Below, one piece after another: positions 7,926-16,830 of a stretch of 44,657 bases of DNA. Below the pieces are notes generated by a model. The model searched no databases and was not told the DNA's origin. It saw nothing but the letters and a program-made list of their open reading frames with translations. The stretch spans positions 1 through 44,657 of the forward strand of contig QKAF01000016.1 in the NCBI GenBank assembly GCA_003246455.1, read 5' to 3'. Numbering within the stretch: the first letter of the stretch is position 1; every line of letters begins with the position of its first letter. Source of the stretch: Bacteroidota bacterium. GTDB taxonomy: Bacteria > Bacteroidota > Ignavibacteria > SZUA-365. Made by a program: the position numbers and the translations under genes.

Positions 7926-9017
7926 TTAGAACAGTGTGAGCTGATCATTTCCCGGCTTCAAGAACGCGCTTGCGGAGAGCGACGGACCCTCTTCACGCAA
8001 TCCGGTTTTTGCGCAGGCCACACGATACATCGTCAGGATCTGGCGCGCGTACTCCCCCTCACCGCGCATCCGCCCGCCGTAGCGCGCGTCATTGAGCTCT
8101 CCTCCCCGCATGGCGCGGATGCGATGGAGGATTTTCTCCTTGCGATCCGGGAAATGGCGCTCCAGCCAGTCGACAAACAGGCCGGCGACCGCCCGCGGCA
8201 GTCGCAGCGGTGTGCAGGTCGCATACTCCGCTCCGCGAGCCGCAGCTTCTGTCATCAGCCCCGGCATCTCGTGATCCGTGAGTGCCGGGATTACGGGAGA
8301 CAGACTGATGCCCACGGGAATCCCCGCCGCCGCCAGTTTTTCCATCGCGCGGAATCGCCGTTCCGGAACGGAGGTCCGCGGTTCGAGAATGCGCGCGAGG
8401 TCGGCATCCATCGTCGGGATGGAGATCATGACCGTCGCTGCATGCACCGCGGCGAGTTCTCCGAGCAGATCCAGGTCCCGCGTGACCAGCTCATTCTTGG
8501 TGATCACATGCACGGGATTGCGGAACGCCGTGAGCACCTCCAGGCAGCCTCGCGTGATCCGAAGTCTTCGCTCGGCAGGCTGATAGGGATCGGTGACGCC
8601 GCTGAGTGCGATCGTCCGCGGCACCCACCGCGGGGAAGCGAGTTCCGCGCGGAGAAGCTCAGGTGCATCCTCCTTCACCAGGATCCGTGTCTCGAAATCG
8701 AGTCCGGCGGAGAATCCAAGGTACTCGTGAAAAGGACGCGCATAGCAGTAGACGCACCCATGCTCGCATCCGCGGTACGGATTGATACTGGCGTCGAACG
8801 GGATATCCGGACTCTGGTTTCGGGCGATGACCGTCTTTGTCGCGTCGCGGTAGAAACGCGTCGGTACGGGCCGATCGTCCTCCCCGAACTCCTCATCGCG
8901 CTCGTACGAAAGCCGCTCGAAGCGGTTTTCGGGATTCCGCTGGGTGCCCCGTGAAGGCGCCCGCCGTTTCCCCCTTTCACCGCCGCGATGCGGCCGGTTT
9001 TCGTCCTGCGTACTCAC
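7926..9017 (-). CDS. PA0069-family radical SAM protein (SPL-like)
   Basis: The protein has 363 residues. The radical SAM cluster motif is CEHGCVYC (C84, C88, C91), preceded by INPYRG, and is followed by ALSGVTDPYQPAE, typical of the PA0069/Rv2578c group related to spore photoproduct lyase. It starts at GTG (9017) with GAGGA just upstream. The basic, Arg/Glu-rich first 45 residues are poorly conserved in this family. The enzyme should bind a 4Fe-4S cluster and cleave S-adenosylmethionine to a radical; its substrate is not established. It lies upstream of phoB on the same strand but is separated by the Pho box region. It is divergent from iorA. Confidence 0.88.
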   Translation of the reverse strand: MSTQDENRPHRGGERGKRRAPSRGTQRNPENRFERLSYERDEEFGEDDRPVPTRFYRDATKTVIARNQSPDIPFDASINPYRGCEHGCVYCYARPFHEYLGFSAGLDFETRILVKEDAPELLRAELASPRWVPRTIALSGVTDPYQPAERRLRITRGCLEVLTAFRNPVHVITKNELVTRDLDLLGELAAVHAATVMISIPTMDADLARILEPRTSVPERRFRAMEKLAAAGIPVGISLSPVIPALTDHEMPGLMTEAAARGAEYATCTPLRLPRAVAGLFVDWLERHFPDRKEKILHRIRAMRGGELNDARYGGRMRGEGEYARQILTMYRVACAKTGLREEGPSLSASAFLKPGNDQLTLF

Positions 9018-9179
9018 ATATTCCTCGTGCGAAATAACCGTCGTTTCCGGGCCGTTTTGGCCGTTTTCACCCGCCGAGGTAGGAAAAAAGACAACACAGT
9101 ATTATCTTAGGAACTGACCTCTTGGTAGGTTTACTACCTGTTGTAACGACCTTACGATATAACACAAAAAGGAATGCAC

Positions 9180-10784
9180 ATGAAACGGATGCTGCTGCTC
9201 GGTGACGAGGCGATCGCCCAGGGCGCTCTCGACGCCGGACTCTCCGGGGTTTATGCGTACCCCGGCACCCCGTCGACTGAAATTACGGAATACATTCAGC
9301 GCTCGAAAGAGGCCCGCGAACGGGGGGTTCACTCCGACTGGAGCGCAAACGAAAAAACGGCGATGGAAGCCGCGCTGGGAATGTCCTATGCCGGCAAGCG
9401 TGCAATGACCTGCATGAAGCACGTCGGGCTGAATGTCGCCGCCGACGGTTTCGTCAATGCCGGCATCACCGGTGCCAACGGCGGCCTGCTCGTGGTCGTG
9501 GCCGACGATCCTTCGATGCATTCGTCGCAGAACGAACAGGATTCCCGTTTTTACGGGAAGTTCGCCCTCGTCCCGGTACTCGAACCCGCCAATCAGCAGG
9601 AATGCTACCTTGCGGCAGGATACGGACTGGAGCTTTCCGAGAAATACGGTACGCCGGTGATGATTCGCATCACCACGCGCCTCGCGCACTCCCGCGCCGG
9701 TGTCGAACTCACCGAGCAGCGCGCGGAAAATGAACTCCGCCTGCCCACGGACAAGCAGCAGTTCATCCTCCTGCCGGCGATCGCCCGCAAGAGCTATCAG
9801 ACGCTGCTCGGAAAGCAGGCTGCGTTCGAGGAAGAATCGGAATCTTCGCCGCTCAACCGCTATGAAGACGGGGACGACAAATCGCTCGGCATCATCGCCT
9901 GCGGTATCGGTTACAACTACCTGATGGAGAACTTCCCCGAAGGCTGCCCGCATCCCGTGCTCAAAATCGGACAGTATCCGGTGCCGCGCAAGCAGATCAA
10001 GCAGATCCTCGACGCGTGCGACCGCGTTCTCATCCTCGAGGAAGGCGCCCCCATTCTGGAAGAACAGATTCGCGGTCTGCTCGACACCTCGTTCAACATC
10101 GCCGGACGTCTCGATGGCACCGTGCCCCGCGCCGGGGAACTGAATCCGAACATCGTCGCGAAAGCGCTTGGCGGTGAGATCGCCGCAGGCGAGAAGCAGC
10201 CCGAAATCGTCCAGCCGCGTCCCCCCGAACTCTGCAAGGGATGCCCGCACATCGACAGCTACAACGCGCTGAATGAAGCGCTCAGCGAACTCGACCCCGG
10301 TCGTGTGTTCAGCGATATCGGCTGCTACACGCTCGGCGCGCTCGCACCCTTCCATTCGATCAATACCTGCGTCGACATGGGCGCGTCGATCACCATGGCG
10401 AAGGGCGCAGCCGATGCCGGTCTCTTCCCCGCTGTCGCGGTGATCGGCGATTCGACGTTCACACATTCCGGCATGACCGGACTGCTGGACGCGATTATCG
10501 AAAATTCCCCGATCACCGTGATGATCGTCGACAATGAAACCACCGGCATGACCGGCGGCCAGACGTCTTCCGCCCGCGGGAAGCTCGAAGACATCTGCAA
10601 GGGTCTCGGTGTACCCGAAGAACATATCATCGTGGTGGAACCTCTGAAAAAGCACCACGAGGAGAACGTGACGGCGATCAAGAACGAGCTGTTCCACCGC
10701 GGCATCTCCGTGGTGATCGAACGCCGCGAGTGCATTCAGACGGCCAAAGTCACGGTGAAGATCAAGAAGGAGGCGAACGCATGA
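9180..10784 (+). CDS. iorA: Indolepyruvate:ferredoxin oxidoreductase, alpha subunit
   Basis: The protein has 534 residues. The N-terminal pyrimidine-binding type domain includes GVYAYPGTPSTEI (about 20-32) and EKTAMEAALGMSYAG. The C-terminal TPP-binding domain has ELCKGCPHIDSYNAL, the GDSTFTHSG stretch and DNETTGMTGGQ. This subunit decarboxylates aryl pyruvates (from Trp, Phe and Tyr) to acyl-CoA and passes electrons to ferredoxin, or runs in reverse. The ATG at 9180 is preferred over 9174 because AAGGA is six bases upstream of it and abuts the earlier ATG. Archaeal IorA usually has an additional C-terminal 4Fe-4S domain; here the protein ends after the TPP domain. The stop overlaps the iorB start (ATGA). 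Confidence 0.93.
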   Translation: MKRMLLLGDEAIAQGALDAGLSGVYAYPGTPSTEITEYIQRSKEARERGVHSDWSANEKTAMEAALGMSYAGKRAMTCMKHVGLNVAADGFVNAGITGANGGLLVVVADDPSMHSSQNEQDSRFYGKFALVPVLEPANQQECYLAAGYGLELSEKYGTPVMIRITTRLAHSRAGVELTEQRAENELRLPTDKQQFILLPAIARKSYQTLLGKQAAFEEESESSPLNRYEDGDDKSLGIIACGIGYNYLMENFPEGCPHPVLKIGQYPVPRKQIKQILDACDRVLILEEGAPILEEQIRGLLDTSFNIAGRLDGTVPRAGELNPNIVAKALGGEIAAGEKQPEIVQPRPPELCKGCPHIDSYNALNEALSELDPGRVFSDIGCYTLGALAPFHSINTCVDMGASITMAKGAADAGLFPAVAVIGDSTFTHSGMTGLLDAIIENSPITVMIVDNETTGMTGGQTSSARGKLEDICKGLGVPEEHIIVVEPLKKHHEENVTAIKNELFHRGISVVIERRECIQTAKVTVKIKKEANA

Positions 10785-11374
10785 AACGTGATATCATCAT
10801 TGCCGGTGTCGGCGGACAGGGCATTCTGACCATCGCCACGATTATCGGCTATGCATCGGTGGAGCGCGGCCTCTATCTCAAACAGGCGGAAGTGCACGGC
10901 ATGTCGCAGCGCGGAGGCGACGTGCAGTCGCACCTGCGCATCAGCGACAATCCCGTGCATTCGGACCTGATCCCCGAAGGACGCGCGGATCTGATCATTT
11001 CGGTCGAGCCCATGGAAGCGCTGCGCTATACCTCCTTTCTCGCGCCCGACGGCTGGATCATCGCAAACAAGAAGCCGTTCGTGAATATTCCGACGTACCC
11101 GGACTTCGACGAACTCTGGGGCAAGTTCGAGGACATGAAGCGCAGCATCCTGCTCGACGGTGAAAAGCTCGCGCGCGAAGTCGCGACCGCCCGTTCGATG
11201 AACATCGTCATCCTCGGTGCTTCCTCCCCCTTCCTTCCCTTTGAAATGTCGGAGTTCGAAAAGGCGATCGAAGCCATCTTCAGCCGCAAGGGTGAAGCGA
11301 TCGTCGCGCAGAACCTCGCCGCCTTCCGCGCTGGACGCGCACTGGCGGAAGAACGCAACCTCGCGCTCCAGTAA
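10781..11374 (+). CDS. iorB: Indolepyruvate:ferredoxin oxidoreductase, beta subunit
   Basis: The protein has 197 residues. It begins with IIIAGVGGQGILTIA, the glycine-rich signature of the gamma-type domain of 2-oxoacid:acceptor oxidoreductases, followed by VHGMSQRGGDVQSHLRI, the conserved core of IorB. It pairs with IorA to form the heteromer that oxidises aromatic 2-oxoacids in the cytoplasm. The start at 10781 overlaps the iorA stop by four bases and has AAGGAGG seven bases upstream. The frame remains open for 17 codons upstream of this but those codons lie inside iorA. A strong terminator follows. Confidence 0.93.
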   Translation: MKRDIIIAGVGGQGILTIATIIGYASVERGLYLKQAEVHGMSQRGGDVQSHLRISDNPVHSDLIPEGRADLIISVEPMEALRYTSFLAPDGWIIANKKPFVNIPTYPDFDELWGKFEDMKRSILLDGEKLAREVATARSMNIVILGASSPFLPFEMSEFEKAIEAIFSRKGEAIVAQNLAAFRAGRALAEERNLALQ

Positions 11375-11394
11375 CTCGGATCTCAATCGAGACA

Positions 11395-11426
11395 AAGAAA
11401 AACCCCGCCGCGGCGGGGTTTTTCTT
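11395..11426. terminator. Perfect bidirectional rho-independent terminator
   Basis: A perfect 32-base palindrome: an eight-base GC stem core (CCCCGCCG/CGGCGGGG) flanked by A-rich and T-rich arms (AAGAAAAA before, TTTTTCTT after). It can terminate iorAB on the plus strand and the S46 peptidase gene (stop at 11446) on the minus strand. Confidence 0.93.
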
Positions 11427-11445
11427 TTCGTATGTTCGCGGATTC

Positions 11446-13614
11446 TTATTCGACGATCTTTCCGGCGCGCAGTTCACGCGCGAGACGGTCGAGGCGATAG
11501 ATGTTGTTGATCGCTTCGATCATTGCCGCGGAGTGCAGGGAGACCGTACGGTTGCCCATCTCCGGTGCGAAGATGAATTCACCCGGCAGGCTCTCGATGT
11601 TGCCGTCGAAGGCCAGACCGACGATTTCCTTGTTGCGGTTGATCAGCGGACTGCCCGAATTGCCCCCGATGATGTCGTTCGTGGAGCAGAAATTCAGCGG
11701 TGTGCTCATGTTGAAATCCGCGGGCGGATTGAGCCAGCGCTCGGGGAGGGCCCACTGCTCGTCGGTCGGGAAGGAATAATGCCGGTCGTACATGCCATAG
11801 AAGGTCGTGTGCGACGGGGCTTTCGTACCGTTGTACGGATAGCCGTCGACAACACCGTCGCTGATGCGAAGAGTGAAGGTGGCGTCCGGCGGGATTTCCG
11901 TTCCGTATACATCGAACAGAGCCCGGCCAAGCAGCGCGTTGTTTACCTGGTCGCGTGCACGAATGGCACCGGAGACTTCGCCGGCCGCGTCGCGACGCGG
12001 AAGCGCCATGCGCGCGATGACCACGAAAGGATCATTCGACGAAGCGATCGATTCCGGGAAGCCGGCTGCAAACTGCTCGAACTTCACCGAGTCGACCAGG
12101 ATGCTCTCGCTGAGCAGACGCTTGGCTGCATCCATGCAATTCTCTCCCTTGAGCGCGAATTTCACGACGGGATCTTCGCTTCCGAGAAGGCGCTTCATCA
12201 TGAGGAGTTTCTTCGAGAGCACCAGCCGTTCCATATCCATGTCGGCGGATTTGTACTTCCGGAGCGCGCGCATCGTCAGATCGAGGGCGTTGCCCTTGAA
12301 GGCGTTCGCACGATCATCCTCAGACTTGCCGAGTTCCTCGGTAAGGCGCACGAGGCTCATCGCCTGGTTGAGATACGTCGGGGGACCGAGCACCTCGAAG
12401 CGGAATGCGAGGAGGTCGGAGGCGACATCGCGGACTTTCTGCCGCGATTCCGCGATTTCGTCCCACACCTGGCCATACTTGGCGGCGAGTTCCGGTTTGG
12501 CCATGACTTTCGCGCGGAATTTCGCGTCGAAGTCCTTGCGGCGCTGCATCAGAACATCGTTCTCGAGACCGTTCAGCTGTCCGCGATACGCCTTCTGGGA
12601 GTTCGCGATGCTGAAGAGCTGATTGGTCATCTCTTCCTTCTGTTCGGGATGGATCTTCATGTACTGCTTCAGCACGTCGACATAGTCGTCAAGCAGGTTG
12701 GCGACCCAGGGGAACTGCACGTCACGGTTGAACTCGAGCTGCGAGGCGGTGCTCAGGCGGCTCGTGCTGCCCGGATTACCGATGGTAAAGACGAGTTCAC
12801 CTTCTGCCGCACCGTTCGCACTCCATTTGAAGAAATGGTCGGTCTTGAGCGGTTTGCCGTTCTCGTCGTACACGCGGAAGAAATTGCAGTCAAGCGTGTA
12901 ACGGGGGTACGTGAAGTTGTCATCGTCGCCGCCGAAGAATCCGAGTGAAAGCTCGGGAGAGAAAACCAGGCGCACGTCGTCGTAGCGCTTGTAGATGTAC
13001 GCGGAGTACTTGCCGCCGTTGAAGAAGGTCACGAGCTGGCAGCGGTTCCCGGTCTCTTCACCGAGCGTTTCTTCGATTTCGTTGATCTTCTTGTCGCGCG
13101 CCGCGAGACGTTCCGCGTCCGTCGACGCCGCATCCATCGCCGCGATGACCTGGCTGGTAACGTCGCGGATTTCCACGAGCTGCTCGACGAACAGGCCGTC
13201 GACCTTGCGCTCGTCCTCGAGCGTCGCAGCCTGGAACCCGTGGATCGTGAGATTTTCTCCTTCCTTCGAGACCTGCTCGACGGGATCACGGCCGCAGTGA
13301 TGGTTCGTCATGACCAGGCCGTCCGCACTCACGAATGACGCGGAGCACCACGTGGCGAAACGCAGCGCCGACATGCGCACGTCATCCATCCACTGCTGGC
13401 CCGGGTTGAAATCATACTGTTCCTTGAAATACTCGGTCGGCGGATAGTCGAATGTCCACATCCGTCCGTTGTCGAAGCGCTGTGCTTCGATGCTTTCCAG
13501 TTCTGCCTGCTTGGCCTTCTGGTAGGGGGTCAGTTCCTGGGTACTGCTGCAGCCCACAAACAATGATGCCGCGAGGAGGAGGAACATCCCCTTCTGTACC
13601 ATGTTTCGCATCAT
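11446..13614 (-). CDS. S46-family dipeptidyl-peptidase (DPP7-like), lipoprotein
   Basis: The protein has 722 residues, the usual S46 size. The start at 13614 gives a lipoprotein signal (lipobox LFVGC, Cys22) and has AGGA seven bases upstream; longer starts in the frame add a non-signal extension. The chymotrypsin-fold triad is visible: His in TNHHC (103-107), Asp in the GGDDDNFTYPRY region and Ser in GGNSGSP (Ser653). S46 enzymes remove dipeptides from peptide N-termini in the periplasm. The residue that distinguishes DPP11 (Arg, acidic P1) from DPP7 (Gly) appears to be Gly here (FDGN), which favours hydrophobic P1 residues; that is inference from family knowledge. A paralogue lies directly upstream. 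Confidence 0.93.
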   Translation of the reverse strand: MMRNMVQKGMFLLLAASLFVGCSSTQELTPYQKAKQAELESIEAQRFDNGRMWTFDYPPTEYFKEQYDFNPGQQWMDDVRMSALRFATWCSASFVSADGLVMTNHHCGRDPVEQVSKEGENLTIHGFQAATLEDERKVDGLFVEQLVEIRDVTSQVIAAMDAASTDAERLAARDKKINEIEETLGEETGNRCQLVTFFNGGKYSAYIYKRYDDVRLVFSPELSLGFFGGDDDNFTYPRYTLDCNFFRVYDENGKPLKTDHFFKWSANGAAEGELVFTIGNPGSTSRLSTASQLEFNRDVQFPWVANLLDDYVDVLKQYMKIHPEQKEEMTNQLFSIANSQKAYRGQLNGLENDVLMQRRKDFDAKFRAKVMAKPELAAKYGQVWDEIAESRQKVRDVASDLLAFRFEVLGPPTYLNQAMSLVRLTEELGKSEDDRANAFKGNALDLTMRALRKYKSADMDMERLVLSKKLLMMKRLLGSEDPVVKFALKGENCMDAAKRLLSESILVDSVKFEQFAAGFPESIASSNDPFVVIARMALPRRDAAGEVSGAIRARDQVNNALLGRALFDVYGTEIPPDATFTLRISDGVVDGYPYNGTKAPSHTTFYGMYDRHYSFPTDEQWALPERWLNPPADFNMSTPLNFCSTNDIIGGNSGSPLINRNKEIVGLAFDGNIESLPGEFIFAPEMGNRTVSLHSAAMIEAINNIYRLDRLARELRAGKIVE

Positions 13615-13782
13615 GAAAATGTCCTGATAAATATGAATTGAGTGGAAGGTCACAAATTCCCTGAGAAGGGCTAATAGATAAGGTACGAAATTTCTGCAAG
13701 ATCTTGAACGGACGATCACGTCCGTCGAATCCTGCTATTACGGAAAAAATGGTGCAAAGTTGCGCCGCCCCGCCAGAGGGGA

Positions 13783-13811
13783 AAACAAAAAGGGCTGCCC
13801 GAAGGCAGCCC
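13783..13811 (-). terminator. Rho-independent terminator with UUCG loop after the second S46 gene
   Basis: On the minus strand GGGCTGCC, loop TTCG, GGCAGCCC (13811-13792) is followed by CTTTTTGTTTTC. It sits 40 bases past the stop of the gene at 13852, so the two S46 paralogues are likely separate transcripts. Confidence 0.92.
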
Positions 13812-13851
13812 CAGTCGCGTGCGGGAACGGAGCCATCGCTCCGCCGCAGCA

Positions 13852-16032
13852 TCAGTCCATTGCGGGGAGACTCCCGCGCTCGAGCTCGCGTGCGACTCGG
13901 TCCGCCTTGAACACGTGGCGCACCGCTTCGAGGATACCGGAGGAGTGGACGGAGACCGTGCGGTTCCCGGCATCTTCGGCGAAGATGAAATCTCCGGGAA
14001 GGCTTTCGATGTTGCCGTCAAAGATCAGTCCCACGATTTCACGATCCCTGTTGATCATCGGGCTGCCCGAGTTGCCGCCGATGATGTCGTTCGTCGATAC
14101 GAAATCCATCGGCGTGGAGAGATCGAGACCTGCGGGCGGTGTCTGCCAGCGCGTCGGCAGTTCCCATTCCTCAACGCCGGGATTGGAGAAGTGCCGATCG
14201 TACAGGCCGTAGAAGGTCGTGTTCACCGGCGCCTGTGTCCCGTTGTACGGGTAACCCTTGACGACGCCATCAGCGATGCGGAGCGTGAATGTCGCGTCCG
14301 GCGGAATATCCGTTCCGTAGACATCGAAGAGCGCGCGGCCCAGGAGGGTCCGGTTCACTTCGTCCTTCGCGCTGGTTTCCCGCGCGACATCGCCTGCCGC
14401 GTCAAGGCGGGGCTGTGCGAGCTTTGCCGCGACGACAAACGGATCCCTGCATTCAGTAAGCGAACCCGGGATTTCCGCGACCAGCGCTTCGAGCTTGCTC
14501 GAATCCGCCAGGATGCTGCCGGCGATCAGGGCCTTGGCCGCATCGCCGCAGGTACGTCCCTGCAGAAGTGTCACGACCACGGGATCATCCTTGCCGAGCT
14601 GCCGGACCATGGATTTGAGCTGACGTTCGAGAGTGAGCAGTTCCATGTCCGCATCGAACGACACGGGCTTGCGGAGCGAACGAAGGGCGAGTTCAATCTT
14701 GTCGCTCTTGAACGCGGGGTTCCGCTCTTCTTCGGGCTTGCCGAGCTGGTCGGCATAGGCGGCGAGTGAAGCCGCTTTCGCGTACAGCAGAGAAACGCCG
14801 AGACCGCCCGAGCGCAGGCCGAAAAGGTCCGGTGCGACGGTGCGCATTTTTTCTCTCGTTTCCGCGATCTCATCCCAGACGTGGCCGTATTTTTCCTTCA
14901 GTTCAGGACGCTTCATGACTTCTGCCTTGAACTGACGATCGAAGTCGCGGCGGCGCTGCATGAGCATATCGTCGCGAAGGCCGTCGAGACGTCCCATGAA
15001 GGACTTCTGTCCGTTGGAGATCCCGAGGATCTGGGTCTTCATTTCGTGCTTCTTCTCGGGGTGCTTTTCCACGTAGAGAAGCATCGCTTCCATGCGGTCA
15101 TTGAGCAGATTGAAGATATACGGGTACTGGACATCACGGTAGTATGCCAGCTGGTCGACGGTGCTCAGGCGGTTCGTACTGCCGGGGTTTCCGATGACGA
15201 ACACCGTTTCGCCCTCCTTCGCGCCCTTCTTGCTCCAGTTGAAGAAATGATCGGGTTTGTACGGCTTTCCATCTTCGTCGTACAGACGGACGAAAGTGAA
15301 ATCGAGACAGTAGCGCGGATAGGTGAAGTTGTCATAGTCGCCGCCGAAATGCGCGATCTGCAGTTCCGGAGCGAGCACGAGCCGCACATCGCTGAAGCGT
15401 TTGTAGATGTAAAGCGAGTAGCGTCCGCCGTGATACAGGGTGACGACCTGTGCGCGATTGCCGGTCTCCGCTTCCGCGGCTTTCTGGATTTCCTCGATCT
15501 TCGCATCGCGGACCTCGAGACGCGCCTCGTCGGTTTCAGCCGCATCCATCGCGGCATGAATGTCCTTGCTTACATCGCGGATCTCCACCAGCTGCTCGAA
15601 ATAGACGTTCGGAATTTTCCTTTCGTCTTCGAGAGTCTCGGCGAAAAACCCGGTGGTGAGGAGGTCTTCCCCTTCCTTCTGGATGCTCGCGAGAGTTCCC
15701 CGCGCGCAGTGATGGTTTGTCATGACGAGCCCGTCGCCGCTGACGAACGATGCCGAACAGCCGGTCGACATGCGCAGAGCGGACATACGGACATCATCGA
15801 ACCAGTCCTGACCCGGATGAAAATCGTAGGTCTTCTGGAAATAATCCACGGGGGCGGCTTCGAAGGTCCACATTCGGCCGCTGTCGAATTTTCCAGCCCG
15901 AACCTGGTCGAGCTGCGCTTTCTTTGCCATGTCATAAGACGACATGTCACCGCTCGATCCGCAGCCGGAGAGCAGTGCAATGGTCATGACGATGGCGACG
16001 GAACGGAGTGCGTTTCGTAGCATCATATTCAT
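13852..16032 (-). CDS. S46-family dipeptidyl-peptidase (DPP7-like), second paralogue, lipoprotein
   Basis: The protein has 726 residues and aligns along its whole length with the protein at 11446-13614. It has a lipoprotein signal with lipobox LLSGC (Cys24), the catalytic His in TNHHC (105-109), Asp in FGGDYDNFTYPRY and Ser655 in GGNSGSP. The specificity position again reads FDGN, which points to DPP7 rather than DPP11. The ATG at 16032 has AGGA six bases upstream. Together the two enzymes would trim oligopeptides in the periplasm for amino-acid fermentation, which fits the nearby iorAB aromatic 2-oxoacid oxidoreductase. The two copies are clearly diverged, so the duplication is old. Confidence 0.93.
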   Translation of the reverse strand: MNMMLRNALRSVAIVMTIALLSGCGSSGDMSSYDMAKKAQLDQVRAGKFDSGRMWTFEAAPVDYFQKTYDFHPGQDWFDDVRMSALRMSTGCSASFVSGDGLVMTNHHCARGTLASIQKEGEDLLTTGFFAETLEDERKIPNVYFEQLVEIRDVSKDIHAAMDAAETDEARLEVRDAKIEEIQKAAEAETGNRAQVVTLYHGGRYSLYIYKRFSDVRLVLAPELQIAHFGGDYDNFTYPRYCLDFTFVRLYDEDGKPYKPDHFFNWSKKGAKEGETVFVIGNPGSTNRLSTVDQLAYYRDVQYPYIFNLLNDRMEAMLLYVEKHPEKKHEMKTQILGISNGQKSFMGRLDGLRDDMLMQRRRDFDRQFKAEVMKRPELKEKYGHVWDEIAETREKMRTVAPDLFGLRSGGLGVSLLYAKAASLAAYADQLGKPEEERNPAFKSDKIELALRSLRKPVSFDADMELLTLERQLKSMVRQLGKDDPVVVTLLQGRTCGDAAKALIAGSILADSSKLEALVAEIPGSLTECRDPFVVAAKLAQPRLDAAGDVARETSAKDEVNRTLLGRALFDVYGTDIPPDATFTLRIADGVVKGYPYNGTQAPVNTTFYGLYDRHFSNPGVEEWELPTRWQTPPAGLDLSTPMDFVSTNDIIGGNSGSPMINRDREIVGLIFDGNIESLPGDFIFAEDAGNRTVSVHSSGILEAVRHVFKADRVARELERGSLPAMD

Positions 16033-16215
16033 GCTGTTCCTGGTGAATGGTACATGTATGACAGGAGAAATTTCATTCCTGTTGGAGTCAGTACGGAAAA
16101 GTACGAAAAACCGCGGATAATCGCGTCCTCAGATGCGAAATGCCCCGCCACCTGCTCGCGCCTGCGTCCGCTGCGTCCACGCGGAGCGGACCGTCCGTCG
16201 CCTCCTCCGTGAACG

Positions 16216-16761
16216 TTACCCGGCAGGCAGATATTCCGGGGGAATTGCGACGCCGGGGCGCTCATCATCCCACAGAATGGATGTGATCCACCAGCGCGCC
16301 CCGTCGTGAAACAGCTGAATGCTGTTGATTCCCCGCTTCTGCGGCACGGGGGCGTCGGCCCCGCTGTAGGTTTCGTAGGTGCTGAATACCTGGGCAATGC
16401 TCCCGAAGCGATCCACCTTCCGGGCGATTTCCTTTTCATGAAATCCGTTGCTGCTGAAGAACGCGCCCGCCCGCTTGACGTATTCTTCGACGCTCAGCAC
16501 CCGCAGGGAAATATTCCCTTCACCGCGCCAGATCACCGCCTCCAGCCGGGCTTCCGGGATGAACAGGGCGTGAAACCGTTTCCAGTCGCGCGGACCGGCG
16601 GGACCAGACACGCACTCATACAATGCGGCCACGATGGCATCGATCGAAGCACCGTCGGATGCCCGGAAGGACTTCCGCTCGCCGGATTGCGTCAGTATCC
16701 CGGCCTGGGATGATGCGAAAAATGTGAAGACAAGGAGAAAGGAGAGAAGCAGTCGGCTCAT
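16216..16761 (-). CDS. Exported NTF2-like (SnoaL/DUF4440-type) protein
   Basis: The protein has 181 residues with a signal peptide (hydrophobic 4-17, cleavage near SQA-G). The mature part has the NTF2-like cone pattern: an N-terminal helix IDAIVAALYECVSG, DWKRFHALFIPEARLEAVI, the helix SVEEYVKRAGAFF, and a final strand pair around INSIQLFHDGARWWITSILWDDE. This fold serves as an enzyme or a small-ligand binding pocket; no catalytic set can be assigned. It lies 69 bases downstream of the polysaccharide operon on the same strand, so it may be co-transcribed, but no overlap links them. Confidence 0.75.
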   Translation of the reverse strand: MSRLLLSFLLVFTFFASSQAGILTQSGERKSFRASDGASIDAIVAALYECVSGPAGPRDWKRFHALFIPEARLEAVIWRGEGNISLRVLSVEEYVKRAGAFFSSNGFHEKEIARKVDRFGSIAQVFSTYETYSGADAPVPQKRGINSIQLFHDGARWWITSILWDDERPGVAIPPEYLPAG

Positions 16762-16830
16762 GACATTACCTCAGCCGTGACGGGACGGGATCATTCTCCT
16801 GTATTCGAAGGAATCGTGAAAAAGTTGCCT

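Noticed and set aside
9124-9138. GGTAG-GTTTA-CTACC inverted repeat in the iorA leader
   Set aside because: Five-base arms are too short to claim an operator, and I could not place a promoter around it.
9102-10697. A 531-codon minus-strand frame opposite iorA
   Set aside because: Antisense shadow; iorA is well supported by motifs and coupling to iorB.
11533-12948. A 471-codon plus-strand frame opposite the first S46 peptidase
   Set aside because: Antisense shadow of a gene with an intact catalytic triad; its translation has no signal peptide or known motif.
16080-16115. Possible terminator (CGCG stem with T run) between the NTF2-like gene and the second S46 gene
   Set aside because: The stem is only four base pairs, too weak to report as a terminator.
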